64,000 bases of DNA from Jaapia argillacea MUCL 33604 (GCA_000697665.1 KL197729.1:556583-620582); one strand, 5' to 3'; shown: positions 1-13,963, counted from the first letter of the stretch. Notes: generated from the letters alone by a model not told the origin. Numbers and translations are program-made.

Positions 1-2487
1 GACAAGGTGGGCAAGAGTATTACGAAGTACTCCATCACCTTGCTATGGCATATGCTTCCCAACATCTGTTGAGAGGCGATATTGAGGTCCTCGAAAAGGC
101 TATACAACTGTCGCGAACTGTGATAGTCGGTGGTGCTCAGGGGGACCGATGCTCTGCGATGTTGAATTTGGCAAATTCCCTCATGGCCCGCTTTCAATTT
201 CGGAATTACATCGAGGATCTCGACGAATCGATCGAGACATACGAGCAAGCACTGCAGCTTTGCAAGGCGGGGAGTAGACAGTGGGCTCTCGCTGCTGTTC
301 CCCTTGCCGCTGCCTTCCTATCTCGTTACGGCGTAATCTATCGAAACTCTGATCTAAAGAATGCGTACCAACTGGCGAGCGCTGCCTTTGAACTCCCCGC
401 GAGATACACCGATCGACCTGCAGTCGCAGCTGTCTTCGCAGACGTCTTATTCCTTCGGTATCATCGGTTTCGTGAAGCCGCAGATCTCGACAAGGCTATT
501 CAAGTTTTGTCCGAGACACTTGATGCAACCCCAGCCAAATACTCTGGTCGGCCCCGCCTCATGGAACTACTCGCAGGCAATATGTCTGTACGCTATTCCA
601 ATTCACGAGAGATATCCGACCTTTCGGCGACAATCCAGTTGTACCGTGATGCTTTAGAGTCGTCGATCCCACGCCGAGGTCTCGCTCAGACCATCAGAAA
701 CCTCGCCGATTCGTTGCTCTCTCGTTACGAGCTCACTAATGACGAGCACGACCTACGAGCTGCTTTGGAACTTTACCCTCGAGCCATTGGAGACCCCCAC
801 TCCGTCCATGCTCAACGCCTGGCAGCTACTATGGCTTGGGTCGAAGCAACTCGGAAATACGACCCGGGGGCTCTATCGTCTGTTTATAGCACTGCTGTAG
901 CTTCACTCGTCTTTGCAACATTTGATCGTCCACGCATGGACCTCAAAGGGATTTTTTGGAGTCAATTAGCTCATGATGCAGCCGCTCACGCCCTAACAGT
1001 CTCGGACCCCAACAAGGCCGTTGAGTTGCTGGAGCAGGGTCGAGCAATAATGTGGTCACTAATGTACAAGATTCCCCCGTCTACCCCTCATGTCGCCGAC
1101 CCAAAAAAGCAGTTCAGCCCGCAATCCTTCAAACCTGAAGATCTTGGACGCCATCGCGGCGACCATGTCGAGGAAACCTTTTTGAGGCCTTTCGCTGATC
1201 TTGTTGTCGTGTCCAAACGTGGCCCAGTCGTTATACTATTGGCTAGCCAGAATCATGGGTGTGGCGCAATCTTGATCCGCTCCCCCGAGCATGATGCGGA
1301 GCACATTCGTCTGCCAAATGTCACGACTGGTTCAGTGATACAGATGTCAACCCAGTTCCAACGCATTGCCGAGATAGGTTCGAGGGATGCTAATTATATC
1401 CCCAACGAGGAGGAGCTCGAGACCATCGGGTTGGAAAGAAAGATGGCCTACAAGACCATCAGAGTTCAAGCTTCTCAAGACGAGCTCGAGGTCGTTCTCA
1501 GCCGTATCTGGGATGATATTGCGTGTCCCATTATCAAGGCATTGGGAGTGCAGGTATGTGGCCATCGCAAATCGAAGCGCACTTCAACTCATCAATCTAT
1601 CCACAGAAGGCAGACGGACGTCTGCGACCTCGCCTTTGGTGGTGCCCTACGGGATATTTTGAAAGTTTGCCAATCCATGCCGCTGGCATCCGTTTCCGTC
1701 GAGCTGACTCTGAATCGCTGGACGATTATGTTGTGTCATCATACATCCCAACGCTTGGCACTCTCTCCCGAGCACGAGCTGCCTTCGATGACACCGACTT
1801 GAGGCCTCTACTCCATATGAAAGCTCTCGCGCTCGCTCAGCCAACCACCCCTGGACTCCCGTCGTTGCCCAACGCCGCCGGGGAACTGGACCTTCTGCAG
1901 AAAGTCCTCCCTGATAAGATGTTGCTTAGACTCCACGAAGGCGCTTCCGACGACCTGTCGAGCACAAACACCCATGTTCTCGTCTCTCAAGTTCTGCAAA
2001 AGTTGCCAGAGGCGTCAATATTACATTGCGCATGCCACGGTGATTCGCCTGACTTTATGAATCCTAGAGGACATGGGTTTTTCTTGGAGGACGGAAAGTT
2101 GACGGCCGAGCAACTGATGAACCTCCACCTCCCATATGCGGTTTTTGCCTTCCTTAGTGCTTGCCACACGGCAGAGGGTGACACGGTCATGTCTGTCAAT
2201 CCTGGAACCCTTCTACTATCGGCTGGGTTTAAGACGGTCATTGGGACTATGTGGTTAGTCGTCATTCCCTTTCTTTCAGTCTTTAGTGGATCTGAACGCA
2301 ACTTTCTAGGCCCATGAATGACCGAGATGGTCCAATTGTTGCAAATACCGTCTATGGCCAACTCTTGAAATCGGATGCGTTCGATCCGGATATCATTGCT
2401 TATGCTCTGCATGAAGCTGTGCGATCCTTGAGGGATCGTAGTGTACCGCCTAGTCGCTGGGCTCCTTATATTCACCTGGGTATCTGA
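1..2487 (+). CDS. TPR-CHAT domain protein (5' end outside window)
   Basis: The reading frame is open to the left edge, so the start is not seen; the Met at 45 is internal. Exons are 1-1553, 1607-2253 and 2310-2487, with GT-AG introns of 53 and 56 bases. The first ~300 residues are degenerate TPR helices (repeats such as DLDKAIQVLSETLDATP). A CHAT domain, a caspase/separase-type cysteine peptidase fold, follows. Its hallmark WWCPTGYFESLPIHAAG is only in frame after the first intron is removed. The expected His is in HCACHG and the Cys in FLSACHTAEG, so the dyad looks intact. The end (RWAPYIHLGI) is typical of the family. These proteins are greatly expanded in Agaricomycetes; their substrates are mostly unknown. 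Family call firm, function open. Confidence 0.9.
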
Positions 2488-2766
2488 TTGTGTATTCTTC
2501 ATGTCCGTTTTGGCGAAGACGCTCTCATACTTGGACTGGCGAATCTGACCCATCTCCTCACCACTGGATTGACTATTTATCCACACCCGAGCTCTTGTAT
2601 ATTTTGTAGTACTCCTATGGTAACGCCGTCATATGCAGTAGATCTCACAGGCAAAATGGCAACAAGTCAGGTCCGCGGTGAAATCCAAACTGTTGGTTGA
2701 TTAACTGTCCGTAATGTACACTACGATTCGGTTCCCCAGAGGCACATGAAATTGAGGATGCAACGC

Positions 2767-4172
2767 TCAGACTCCGAGATCCTTCAACACCCTTTCTGTC
2801 GTATCCCATAACTCTTTGGCCAGCTCATCGCTCTGCGCAAGCCGACTTGGCTTCGAAATCTTACCCACAGGCATCAAGTATGCGCCCTTGAACTCCGTTG
2901 ACTTTGATCGGACTACAGGGGAAACCGCAGCAAACACGGAGTTATATGCTCCTTCGGAGGGAGGTGTACAAACGAGCCGAGGAAACCAGCCCATATGGTA
3001 ACGTTTCCACAAGTTAATCTGGGTTTCTAGACAGAAGTCGGTTGAGCATGGAGAGGAAGCAGAAAGGAGTGAGTAGACGGACCACTTCCGACGAATCCTG
3101 GACTAACGGATGTTACGATGATGGATGCACCTTCTGCATCCATATGTTTCTGTAATTCTCTTGTGAAGAGAATGTTGGCAAGCTTCGAGTATGCTGGGAG
3201 TGTCAACGTCGATTTGGCGGTTGTTCTCCAGCTGGTGAAGAGAGTCGTAGGTATTCACCGTCTCGAAACACCCGAGGGAAGAAAGTATCTTCGAAGTCTT
3301 TGTTCATGTCGTCGAGCGTCAAAAAGTGGATATCGCCTCTGATCATGACATGCCCGGCTGAAGTCAACTAAAGGGGCATGTTGTCGTCAGCATTGGAGGC
3401 TAAATCATCGTTAGAACAGCAAATATAGGGACGTACGTTCACAATCCTGATATCTGCTCCGAGTTGACTGGCGGTTTGGATAAGGAGTGGAAGGAGTGTT
3501 TGAGTGAAGACAAATGGGCCGATATGGCTGTGTCTCAACATATTACTACATCCATCTTGGAGAGGATCCGCTCAGCTCACTTGACCATCATAGTTTCTGT
3601 AATACCTGACCGAGGACGATATGAAAAGAGAGGGATGATGAGACCCAGAATCAGAACGTACCATCTTGAGACTTGGCAAGAGGTGGGAGCCATCTACAAG
3701 TAATGGACAATGAATGGGGCGGAAAGGAATTGATAGGGAGAGAACTAACCTAGCAGCATTGTTCACTGAGGAAACATATAGTCGACACTCAAGTGACACG
3801 TTCTAAGTCGAGGAGACTCACCGAGAACATCCAATCTACTCTCCCTCTTCATGAAATCTTCCGCACTCTGCTTCGCAACCCTCGGATCACTCAAGTCTAA
3901 CTTCAGCCATAAAATCTCGCCATTCCCAGGGCCCAGCCCTTCAGTCTGAAGACGAGATATAGCCGCTGTCGCCCTGCCTTCGTTGCGAGCTGCGAGATAG
4001 ACTTTGGCTCCATGACGTGCGAGATGCTGGACGGTGGCAAAGCCGATCCCGGCACTGAGAAGTGTGGATGAGATTGCGGACCAATAGCAGTAGAAATGTT
4101 GTGAACGTACTTGCCACCCGTCACTATGATGACCTTGCCTTTGAGGTCGGGAAGATCCTTCAATGTTGCCAT
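2767..4172 (-). CDS. short-chain dehydrogenase/reductase
   Basis: It starts at 4172 with MATLKDLPDLKGKVIIVTGG. An intron (4055-4120) splits the cofactor motif TGGNAGIG, giving a Rossmann NAD(P) site. A second motif, NNAAR, is assembled from a tiny exon near 3760. Later exons read HIGPFVFTQTLLPLL, then SKLANILFTRELQ, and the C-terminus ends KELWDTTERVLKDLGV. The family normally has YxxxK at the active site. With the splice sites I can see, the Tyr lies too close to the Lys (AYSK), so either an exon border near 3250 is misread or the site is altered. It resembles fungal retinol-dehydrogenase-like SDRs; the substrate is unknown. Convergent with the CHAT gene to the left. At least six introns. 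Confidence 0.8.
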
Positions 4173-4698
4173 CTGGTTAATGAGAGAGTATGTGTCGATT
4201 GGGGGTTGCGTCAGCTAATGCCGGGTTACATACTTAAATCCGCAACCAGTGCATATTGGCTCCGGGGATACTTCTGCAGAAGGGTAGTAGCTTGCAGAGA
4301 TTCAAACAGAAGGTACAGAAGAGGATGGCACACAACTTACGGCTACGAACGAGTCGTGCAAAACAATGACGCAAACGAAGAGGCGCGACAATGTTTCTAT
4401 TACTGCTCAGCTATAACATCTCGAGCACAAACAACGTGTCGAGTTTGCAGTCGTATTTCGGGCTGATATGGCAGGTCTAGAGGAAATTCGTGGTCGCGTA
4501 ATGGAGACCATCTCGCAGCAGTTGATCGCATTCATATTGGGTTCTGGGACGCTGACCATCTCTCCCTTGAAACCGACTCGGAGCATGGAATAAGCTGGGG
4601 ATTAAGGAGAACAAAATTCCTCATGTATAGTACTGCACATCAAACAAACCAGTCCGAAGAAAATGGAAAATAATCTGAGAGCAAGTCCCAATCGATAT
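4173..4698. other. intergenic spacer between SDR start and P450 stop
   Basis: It must hold the promoter of the minus-strand dehydrogenase and the 3' end of the P450. No convincing coding exon or RNA gene seen. Confidence 0.5.
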
Positions 4699-6583
4699 CT
4701 ACTCAACGACCCGCTTGAACTCCAAATAGCAAGGATCGCCCACTGGTCTCGCCTGCGATATTAAACCAAGCATCAACAACGAAACTCAAGATAGACGAGC
4801 AACATGAATACCCACCTGTTGGATATCGTTCCTATCAGGCTTGGGGAACGGGTTAGGGAACTTGCCCTGCCCATCCACAAGCTCATACTCATACCCAACC
4901 AAAAACATCGCCACAATCATCTTAATCTCCAACTTGGCAACTCTCATACCCGTACAAGGATGCCTTCCAACACCCCACCCAAGATACCTCATCGAACCCT
5001 TCTTATCTTCCTCCCTCCCAGCTTCATACCTGCCAGGATCGAACTTCTCAGGATCAGGATAGAATTCAGGGTTCATATGAGCGTCGCCGACGTTGTAAGC
5101 CATGAAGGAGCCTTTTTCGATAATGTGAGAGCCGACGCGAAGGTCGCCGTGAATGTTGCGACGGAGGGTTGTACCGTTGGAAAGAATGATACGGATGGTT
5201 TCGCGAATGACCATGTCCAAGACGGGAAGGGAGTCTTCCCAGGCTGGGACGGGGATGGTCGATAGACGTTTATGGAGAGGGTCTGAGGATGTCGGATCGG
5301 TATGCTTGTCCATGAGCGAGTTGACTTCTGCGCGAACTTTAGATTGCCAGTCGGGATTGGCGGCAAGGAAAAGTAGGATCCAGCAAGCTATACGAGAGAA
5401 AACGATCGGTCGAAAAGAATAGAGGAAGATGGGGAATCGGGAGGACATACAGTTCATGCCGGTGTTGACAACACCTGCGAAAGTTACACCCATAACGAAC
5501 TTCGCAGCGGTCAGGACTCACAGGGAGATGGTAAAGCAGAGCGGAACGCACTTGAATGATCGTCTCGTTGCTGTCTCCCTCCGCAATTAACATATCAAGC
5601 GCATCGCTTCCCAGATCATCGGCCTTTCTCCTGTTTTCCACATACTGATGCAACATTACGAACATGTCCCTCGTTGCCTGTTCTTTCGCTTTCTTAGCGG
5701 GGCTGGGCAACCAGGGCAAGAGGAGAGCGGTAGGTGTAGCAGACTTCTCAAGGATCCAATAGAGCTTGTGCAACCGTTTGACAGCATCGATGTCGTTGGA
5801 CAGATCTTGGCATGTGGCCATACGTACGGTCATTTGGAAGACGAGCTGTGAATGTCACAATTAACGACATAGAGAACAGTGCATAAGGAGAGCGTACGTC
5901 GTAAACGTTTTCAAAAGGGTTTATTTTCCCTGAAGTTCCCCACTCATCCATGCGTCGTTGGATATCATTAAACAAGCTGGGTAACACTGCCGGGGGCGCT
6001 GATCAGTATGGGCCTCATACACTAGGCAAGGAAATGCGCTCGCCAGCTTCAAGCCGTTCCTTGCGGAGCAATGTCGCCAAGCGTTTGTTAAACCACGTCA
6101 CCGAGGTGTCGTCCACGTCTCGTTCCACTGCGATATCGTCCAACCTCGGGGCTCCGCCCATGAGGATCTTGTATCCTTCAGTGAAATCCAAATTCTTATC
6201 CGTGAAGAAGACTTTGCGCCCTTCATCGCCAGACAAAGCGACGATTTTGTGCTGGATAAACCAAATGTAGGACGTGAATATTTGAATCGTCGTTGCAACA
6301 CTGGCATTCCCAAGCCACTCACATTCATGACCCAAAATTGGAATATTCCTCTCTTTTTGAAATTCTCCCTCAAAAAATCGCACCTTCTACTGAAGAACGT
6401 CCAAGCGTTCAAAATCGAAAACCCGCCAACCTCGTAGATGGCCCCCTTCTTGGGGAAGATCATCGGGTATGCATAGTACGCAGCAGCAACAAGGGCACTG
6501 CCCAATGCAGCGGTGGCTGGAACCGACCAGGGGCCTTCAAGAGAGTCGGAGATCGCTGGTGGTATGTAGGACTCGTTCACCAT
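4699..6583 (-). CDS. cytochrome P450 monooxygenase
   Basis: It starts at 6583 (MVNESYIPPAIS) with a hydrophobic segment at about residues 22-42 that should anchor it in the ER membrane. At least six introns are needed. Exons read in order: WVMN/HKIVALSGDEGRK, then NPFENVYD, then LVFQMTVRMATCQDLS, then ETIIQ/FVMGVTFAGVVNTGMN (I-helix region), then WILLFLAANPDWQ. The ExxR motif of the K helix is in VIRETIR. The heme-binding loop is YLGWGVGRHPCTG, with the cysteine ligand present; the usual Phe is Tyr and the Arg position is kept. A short last exon ends at 4699 (EFKRVVE). The family inserts oxygen into lipophilic substrates using NADPH-P450 reductase. The P450 subfamily was not determined. Confidence 0.88.
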
Positions 6584-8551
6584 GGCACTACTTGGTGGGA
6601 GAGGGGCAATAAGGCAGGACGGTTGGTTCCAAATCCGAATTTATATGGTGGGTATTTATATCGCGCCGCAGTTGCTTGGGCGGGTGTGACGGTGTGCCTA
6701 TGTGGGGTAGGAATGATGGAGAGGGCGGTTCTTGATTCCTGAAGGGGATGAGAAGTAACATGCTTCTATACGTCCATGGAGAGATCCGTCCACCGCATCG
6801 TCAGATATTCGTGGTATCGTCGGTATCGATACCTTCATATCGTTTGACTTCCATCTCCATTTCGTCGGCAATTCTCACCAGCATCCGGTAATTTCGGCCC
6901 TTTGTCTGTACCACAGGATCGTTGGAGGCTCAAACCCAGCCTTGAAAAATCAGCGAGCAGCCTTGAGCCACGTGGGAAACGCGTAAGAAAGAGGGTGGAA
7001 CAGGTCTCTCAAGGAGCTCCAGCGTTCTGCTGCAGCTGACCAGCAAGGTAATTGCTCATTCTGCTGCTTTCAAGCGGCAAGGGAGGCGAGGTAGCATCTT
7101 GGTGGCGTCGTAGGTGAATTAAACTATGCCAACCAATCCGGTCGCGATTTCTGATCAAAGTACAGTATGTAATGACCAACATTACAATCAATTTCCGTTC
7201 TTCGGCCAGATCGCCTTTGCTCCCGAACAGGGTCTCCTCCTCGAGGCCCTAGCTCGGGCTCGTCGGGCTTCAAGCTTCAAGCTTCAAGGACGACCCCTCG
7301 TATCTTCCTCAGCTGCTGCATTCCCTTGTAAGTAATGAGTCCCATTTTTCTGTCAAGCCGTTATTTTAACGGCACGATGGACAAATAAACGACTGCCCAA
7401 TGAGAGCTCCTGGTGCAGCGCTCGTCCGGCATGTCATAAGCCATGGGCGGTCGGTATGACAGCAGTATGGGGCAACACGTCGATACTCTGCCGTTACTGT
7501 TAGGTGCCGCCGAATGCCCTATGGTTGGGCTCGCCGCGAGGTGGAACTGCGTCTTCTCTCCCAGTCTCCTTTCACGTTCCCGGTTGGCCTTACTCTCGCT
7601 CGCCTGCCTATATACTAACTATTCATCGACGCCAGTGATTCACCCATGGTTCATGCTCATCCCCTCCACTCAGCCAACAATGACAAGAGGGGTTCTGCTT
7701 TTATTTGGTGTGGAGAAGGGAAAACGGAAGGTGAGGTCACCGTTGCAACACATATAGCTATTTATCACTATTGGTGGTGCCTTACATCGATGCCTTGTCC
7801 GTTACATCCTTCAACCATTGCGCTCCCAACTTGAACCCAGCGATTCGTCGTAGTTGGGACCACAGCAATCAACTCTGAAACTTTCAGATCCACTATCCAC
7901 ACCCAGATTATACGGTGACTACTACCTACCCCTGATGCCCAAGCTCGTACCACATCAACCTTGCACGACCTGTGATTTCACGAAGGGCGAAAGGGGATCC
8001 AACGGCCCGTTTCCAGGCTGGAAGTCGCTCACTGGTTTCCGGTAATCAAAGTTCCAATCTTATACTCTGTAGCGCCGTGATCATCAAATATCTCTCTCTT
8101 CTTTTCTCGTCGACCTTCTCTTGTGTGATCCTTTTGATTGGCTGCCCTCTAGCTCCTTCCCTGACAACGTGCGGTGGAATTCAGGACGATTTCCCACCAC
8201 GTTCGCTGGAGAAGCGTTATTGTCGTGGTCCTCCTGAAATCGGCCCACTTTCCATCGTCTCGATAATACTAACCTATTACTGCTCAAGTTGATCAGCTTC
8301 ATGATACGATTTTTCAGGGGTAAAGATTCGGTGAACACACCTCGAATACCAGGTCAGATGTCGCATCCGAACACCAAAGACATACTGCTCTGACGAATTG
8401 AGAGCAGACGTACGACATGTATGTTTTTCTCAGAACAAGCAAATTGACTTCGGAGGAGATCCTAGGCTAAGGCATAATGAATCGGTAAACGAACAACTAC
8501 ATGATATCCAACGGTTGCAGTCAATAAATAGAGCCATCAGAAGTACACCCC
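6584..8551. other. 2 kb gene-free stretch
   Basis: It lies between the divergent-side start of the P450 and the 3' end of condensin subunit 3. Only short open frames without family resemblance or splice support. A small direct repeat (CTTCAAG three times) sits near 7270. No tRNA or transposon end recognised. The part near 6600-6800 presumably holds the P450 promoter. Confidence 0.5.
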
Positions 8552-11500
8552 CTAATCATCCAGCATCTCACCCACAACATCCTCCTCAGCAGAATCTGAA
8601 TCCATAATCGAATCCGAAGGTCCATCCGAATCCAAAAGATTATCAATCTCAGCATCCAATTTCGCTTCCTCTTCGCCTCTCTTATACTTGGTCTTGGTGG
8701 GCTTTATCGAGCTAGGAGGGAAGAACGTCAGCGATGGTGGATGTGCTGAATATGGATGCATACCTTCTACCCTTCCTCGAGGCAGGTCCCGGTGTTGATT
8801 CCTCGTCCTCCTCGCTCTCGTCCTCAGCTACCTGCTGAACCCTATAGCTAGGCTTCTTCGCGCTCCTGGAACCAAGCGGTCATTTGGGAGGCTCTGTGAA
8901 TAACGAGAAGACTGGAACATACGCAGCTCTCTTGGGCACTGATCTCGACGGAGCCGGAGGAGTAGCGGCCTGAGCACTACCTCCCTCTTCCGTATCATCG
9001 TCTGACTTCGATACTCGTCTCCTCCTGTATCGATCGTCAAAAATTTGACAAATGTTGAGTGAGATTGATACGCACTTCGCCTTGCTCTTGCCTTTCACTC
9101 GTGAAGGTCCAGCAGTTGCGGTCCCTACACTATCGGTCTCCGCACCCGTGGTCGCTCCGGACACCACGCTTTCCGATCGTCTGCAAGCAAACTTTGTTAG
9201 AGAGATTGAAAGTACCCGGCCACAAATCTCGACATACCGTTTCCGTGTCACTTTCTTCCTGGGAACGTCCGAATCATCCGAGTCCAAAGGTATGATATCA
9301 TCCAAGAAATCAAACTGTTCCTTGAGTGATTCCAACTCTCGATACTCTTCCTCGTTGAAACCTTCCAGCTGCTTCTCGAATTTTTTTGAGACAGAGGTTT
9401 CGAATTTGTTGAATGCATTCTTCGATGTGGTGTCATGCAACGGTCGACGCTGGAATTCCGTCTCCGTGGTTAGTTCATGTCGTAACTCTTTGCGAGAAGG
9501 AAGAAAGTACGGACAGAGGTTAGGTTGTGCATGAGCAGCTTCAAAGTTCGGATCTTATCATCGTCGATGACTTCTGGAATGTGGAGCTTGGAAAGACACT
9601 GGCAGACAACCTTCTTGTCCTCCTCTACTCATCCCACCAAATGAATCAGGAATTTTCGCCCAGGAGCAATCGTAGCAACTCACTAGTCATATCGTCACTG
9701 AACAGTGCCTTTGTGATGTCCGTTGCAAGGTCAATATGGATCGTATCATCAGCCACCTGACCTCGAACCTCCCTACCACGCCAAAAAAGTTTTAAATCCA
9801 CGATAGACAACGCAGTGTGTCTGGAGGAACACTCACACAGCCTTTTGAGGATCGGTCCAGTCCACAAACATAGCCGCAATATTCGAAGGTGCAACTACAC
9901 CCGGTTCATCCTCCATATCCTTGTACGCTTGCACCAAGTCTCGATAGATCGGTATGAATACCTACCAACCCCTCATCAGCCATCCAACCGGCAGGCGTAG
10001 AGAAAATATGGGAAAATGAGCGGCTCACCTTTTGCATCCTCCTCTGATTGACCGGGCTCGAATAACAATAAACAGGCAAAAAGTACGACAAGCATTGTCT
10101 GAGTTCTTGGTTCCCAGCTGTGTCGGGTGATACGTAGGCAATCACGAGACATTTCAAGACCTACACATGAAATGGTGGATAGCTGCATCAGAAGGAGGAA
10201 ATACGGCAAATGGAGGTAAACGTACTCGTTCATCAGCAATCATACCCGACAACATCAACTTTGCGATGCCAACGCATAGCAAGGCTTGGACTTTGTCCGA
10301 TTCCTCGCTATCCCAGATGTGGAGGAGGAACTCGACTATGCGATCGCCCTTGAAAGGAATGCATCAACATATGAGTGGTAAGATGAGCAAATTAAAGACG
10401 GACAGCGACGGTATCCTTGGCCAAGAAATCTCGATCATGCACCATCAAAATATCAAACACGACCTGCAACACCCTGATCTTAAGGACTTCAGGCGCTGAT
10501 TGTACTTGACTCAAGAACAATTGGAACGAGTTCAAGGCCATTCGCTAGAAATCCGATTCAGCATCGATTAGTCACGACGAGCAGGGGCAATGAGGGAAGA
10601 GGAGCAATAGGAAGAGAAGACGTACGCGAGCGATTAGGCAACACAGCCCAAGACTGACCAACCCCTTCTCCCTCAACGCCAACTCCTTCCTCTTAACAGC
10701 CGGGATGATCAACTCGCCTAAAATACCTTCCAAAGTGGAATTCTCTTCAAAAGTCTAGAAAGCGGGCGTGAGCCCAAGGTCTCGAGGGTGACGAAAGATA
10801 GAAACCACGGAAATGAAGAACGCAACGCACCCCGTTAACTCTCTCCAACATCCCGATACACAAACTCAAACACCTCAAATCCATAGCATCCTTCTGCGCC
10901 TTCTCTTCTGGCGTCATATCCGTCGGATCTTTCTCCTTCGCCTTATTCTGCCCCGGACGGTTCGTCTTGGCAGTGATAGGCGTACCAAAGTTAGTCTCCG
11001 TATCATCTCCAGGTTCCCTCTACAGATCCATCAAATATGAGTACTCGTATGGGCGCGATGTGGAAACACCTACCTGTTCGTTGTCTTCGTCGTCATCCCC
11101 ACCGTCTCGAAGTTCGTGTACGACTTCTACTACGACTCTGATCAAATCCCGTTCGTTGGGGCTTAGTTTCCGAAGAACGTCGAGACATTTCGAGACGAGA
11201 GAATCAGGGAGTGATTCTTGCGATATCATGTCACCTGTGGAGGACGTGTCAGCCGCGAGTAGGAAGTAGGGGGAGAGGAAGGAAAAGACGTTACTCACGA
11301 ACCAACCCAAACATCTTCCTCCTCCCGATCTCATCTCCATAATCCAACCAAACCGCAACTCTCAACATCTCACCAATAACAAACTCTCTCTCCAACCTCT
11401 CTTCTTCCTTCCTAGCTCTCTCTTCCTCGTCATCCAAAGCCTTCACTCCGCCTAAACATTCACAGGTGGGTCACATGATCGACGGGGCAAGGAGCGAAGG

Positions 11501-13774
11501 TAAGATCGGAGGGGAAAGAGGACAAAGAAAACAACGAACCATTCAACAAAATCTCTTCCTCCTCCCTCTGCATCCCCTCAACCAAATCATTATAAGCCCC
11601 CTGTATCCTAAACGCAAGCGCAGTAACAACAGGTAGCGCCTTCTCCAACTTCGCCTCACTCAACACCCTCTCATTCTCATCTTTAGCTCCTAATATTTGA
11701 CAATGATCGACGAAAACACGGAGGAGGAAGGCGCGGGCTGGTGTTAGAGGCGTGTAGAATTCATCTATTGAGTCGAGGTTGAGTGAAAGCCAAGGAGAAG
11801 TGAAAGGAAGGCAGGGAGAGGAGGGAACGTACCGTCAAACTCCGCTTCCACTCCAGCTCCTACGTCCTCCTCAAGAACCTCCCTCAAAGCATCCTCCGCA
11901 ACTTTCTCCCCCTCGCTCTCCTCATTGGTAAAATCAAATAGATCGATAAAGGCCAACAAATCTTGAACCACACTCTTCTTCCCTCCCTCCTTCTCGTTAT
12001 CTTTATCGCCTTCACCTCTCTTGATTCCCTCAGCCTCTTCCCCATTTCCCTCGCCGCCTCCCCCACCCTCTCCCCGTACCTCATCCGAAGCTCCGACAAC
12101 TCTCGCCCAAACTCCAACCAACTTGCCAACAGCAGCTTTAACACCACTCTCCCTATCGCCGAGTCCATTCCTAATAATAAGCTCACGTTGGGCGATCGTT
12201 AGGAGACGCGGGTGGGTTGGTCCATAAACTTGTTGGGGATGGGCTGGGGTGTGGCCATGAGTGTGAGTTTAGAAACGAGAGGCGGGATGAGACGAGATAG
12301 AATCAGAAAAAAGAAAGAGAATGTTGAGAACGAGGGGAAATCAAACACGAGACATATTCACCCCGAAGAACTGGGGTATATGCATCAGGGCCGAGGACCA
12401 GGATTGTAAGCTCGTTTGTGCCACTCCTCGAACACGGGTATATGCTCCTCGAACGAGTATACCCACCGTGAAATCGAGGATATCAACCGAAAATCGCACA
12501 GTGAAGCTGTGTATATGCGCCGCAATGTTGCATATATGCGTCAGTAACGCGAATATATGCATCACCAATTTGGTATATGCGTCACCAACTGGACTATATG
12601 CACCGCGAATTGGCGCATACACCTCCGAAATTCAAAACCAAAGACACCACTCACTTTTAGGCTTTCCTTTGCCAACACCTGAACCTCCACAAGCAGCCTC
12701 CAAGACTGTATAAACGAGTTTGCGTACGCTGGGGTCTACATCCCTCGTCCTCGCCAATATATGCGGGATGATGGTAGGCGAGAGGGGGAGGGAGAGGAGG
12801 GTTGCTCGTCGAACTTCTCTGTAGGTTGATCAGTTTGAGGATATAGAACGGGCGAAATGAGCAACGAAGCAACGAAGAGAATGGTCGAATCACAATGAAC
12901 ACGAAGGACGACTTACGCAGACGGGTCCCCACTCAACACTTCCAACAACACTTCCAACACATTCACTTCATCATCTTCGTCAGGAGTGATTAACTCGGTA
13001 GCGCAGAGTTTGGAGAGAGCTATGACTGCTTGGACGCGGACAGAGGGTTCTTTGTCGTGTGTTCGAGCAAGGAGGGATGTCCGGAGGGATGTATAGATGT
13101 CTTCACTAAATCGCGAGAGATACGTTAAGGACAGTAAAACGAAGAGGAGGACAAAGGGCGGAGTGAGAAGGACTTACTCGAGTTCACCTAAATGGCTGAC
13201 CATCTCTGCAACGAACTGTGCGACTCTATACCTCACAGTTTTGTCTTTCGCCTCGAAACCTTTCAAGAAGAACTTGAGGAGACGGGATATGAGTCGGGAC
13301 GAGGGTGTCTCCTCATCTTCGTCCTCTTCGTCATCTTGGGGTTTGTTCTTCCGGTCTTCAGCAGCTGTTGGACCATCGGAGATCACAGATTAAAAAATCC
13401 ATACATCAGATATTCACATAAATATGCAACGACGTGCCTTTCTCGTTTAAAAATTTGACATACCCTCCAAAAAATCTGACCACCCTATCTGCAACGCCCG
13501 TACCCTTCTTACACCCACAAACGCGAATCACAACGTCTAACACGGCATCTTGAAAAGCCTTCTCGCCAACTAACTTGACCTCCTTTCTCCCCTTGACACT
13601 TTCTACGACTTCGGAGGATGAGAGCTGGAGTTTGTAGAGAGCAATAAAGTTCTTTTGGTGGTTGGCGGATGTAGATTGGACTTGGTCGAAGATCTTGGGC
13701 AGAAGAGTGGGTAGTGATGGGATGATCGATGCGTTAGGTGTTGGAGGGGCCTTGGGTTTGGTCAGTGCAGGCAT
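8552..13774 (-). CDS. condensin complex subunit 3 (CAP-G / Ycg1)
   Basis: The start chosen is at 13774 (MPALTKPKAPPTPNA); the frame is open further upstream but that part looks like leader. About 18 exons encode HEAT-repeat helices. Diagnostic stretches are RVVRFFGGYVKFLNEK (near 13460), then LKGFEAKDKTVRYRVAQFV (near 13230), then EPSVRVQAVIALSKLCATE (near 13010). The middle has acidic loops. The C-terminus has VKCL/KCLVIAYVSPDTAGNQELRQ near 10130, KQLEGFNEEEYRELESL near 9350, and a charged disordered tail ending DSAEEDVVGEMLDD at 8552. It is the HEAT subunit of the non-SMC condensin complex that binds DNA with the kleisin during chromosome compaction. A fragment of a second, decayed copy lies at 20568-21190. 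Essential in studied fungi, so probably the working copy. Confidence 0.88.
12377..12622. repeat. ~21-bp minisatellite (core TATATGC) inside a condensin intron
   Basis: The core TATATGC followed by (A/G)(T/C)C recurs at 12512, 12533, 12554, 12574 and 12595, a period of 20-21 bases, with weaker outliers at 12377 and 12439. It lies between the exon ending in GKGKPK (near 12655) and the exon starting AQRELIIRNG (near 12200). This is the only long intron (~430 bases) in a gene whose other introns are ~50-60. Confidence 0.8.
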
Positions 13775-13963
13775 GGTCGTATGAAGCAGAGGAGACGTGT
13801 GTGGAGGACGCGTTCGTTGTTTGGATTGGTCACGTGCTAACGCGTCGTGGTCCGTGCGCACAGAAAGTACATCCCTCACTGCTGCCTCAACGTATATCTT
13901 TCTCCAGGTACATGATAGTAGAAACCTCGAAAGCAATACTTGGTATGATGTACGGCCACGGGC

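Noticed and set aside
12321-12713. 130-codon plus-strand frame near the condensin intron
   Set aside because: Created by the 21-bp TATATGC repeat, whose length is a multiple of three; no family features.
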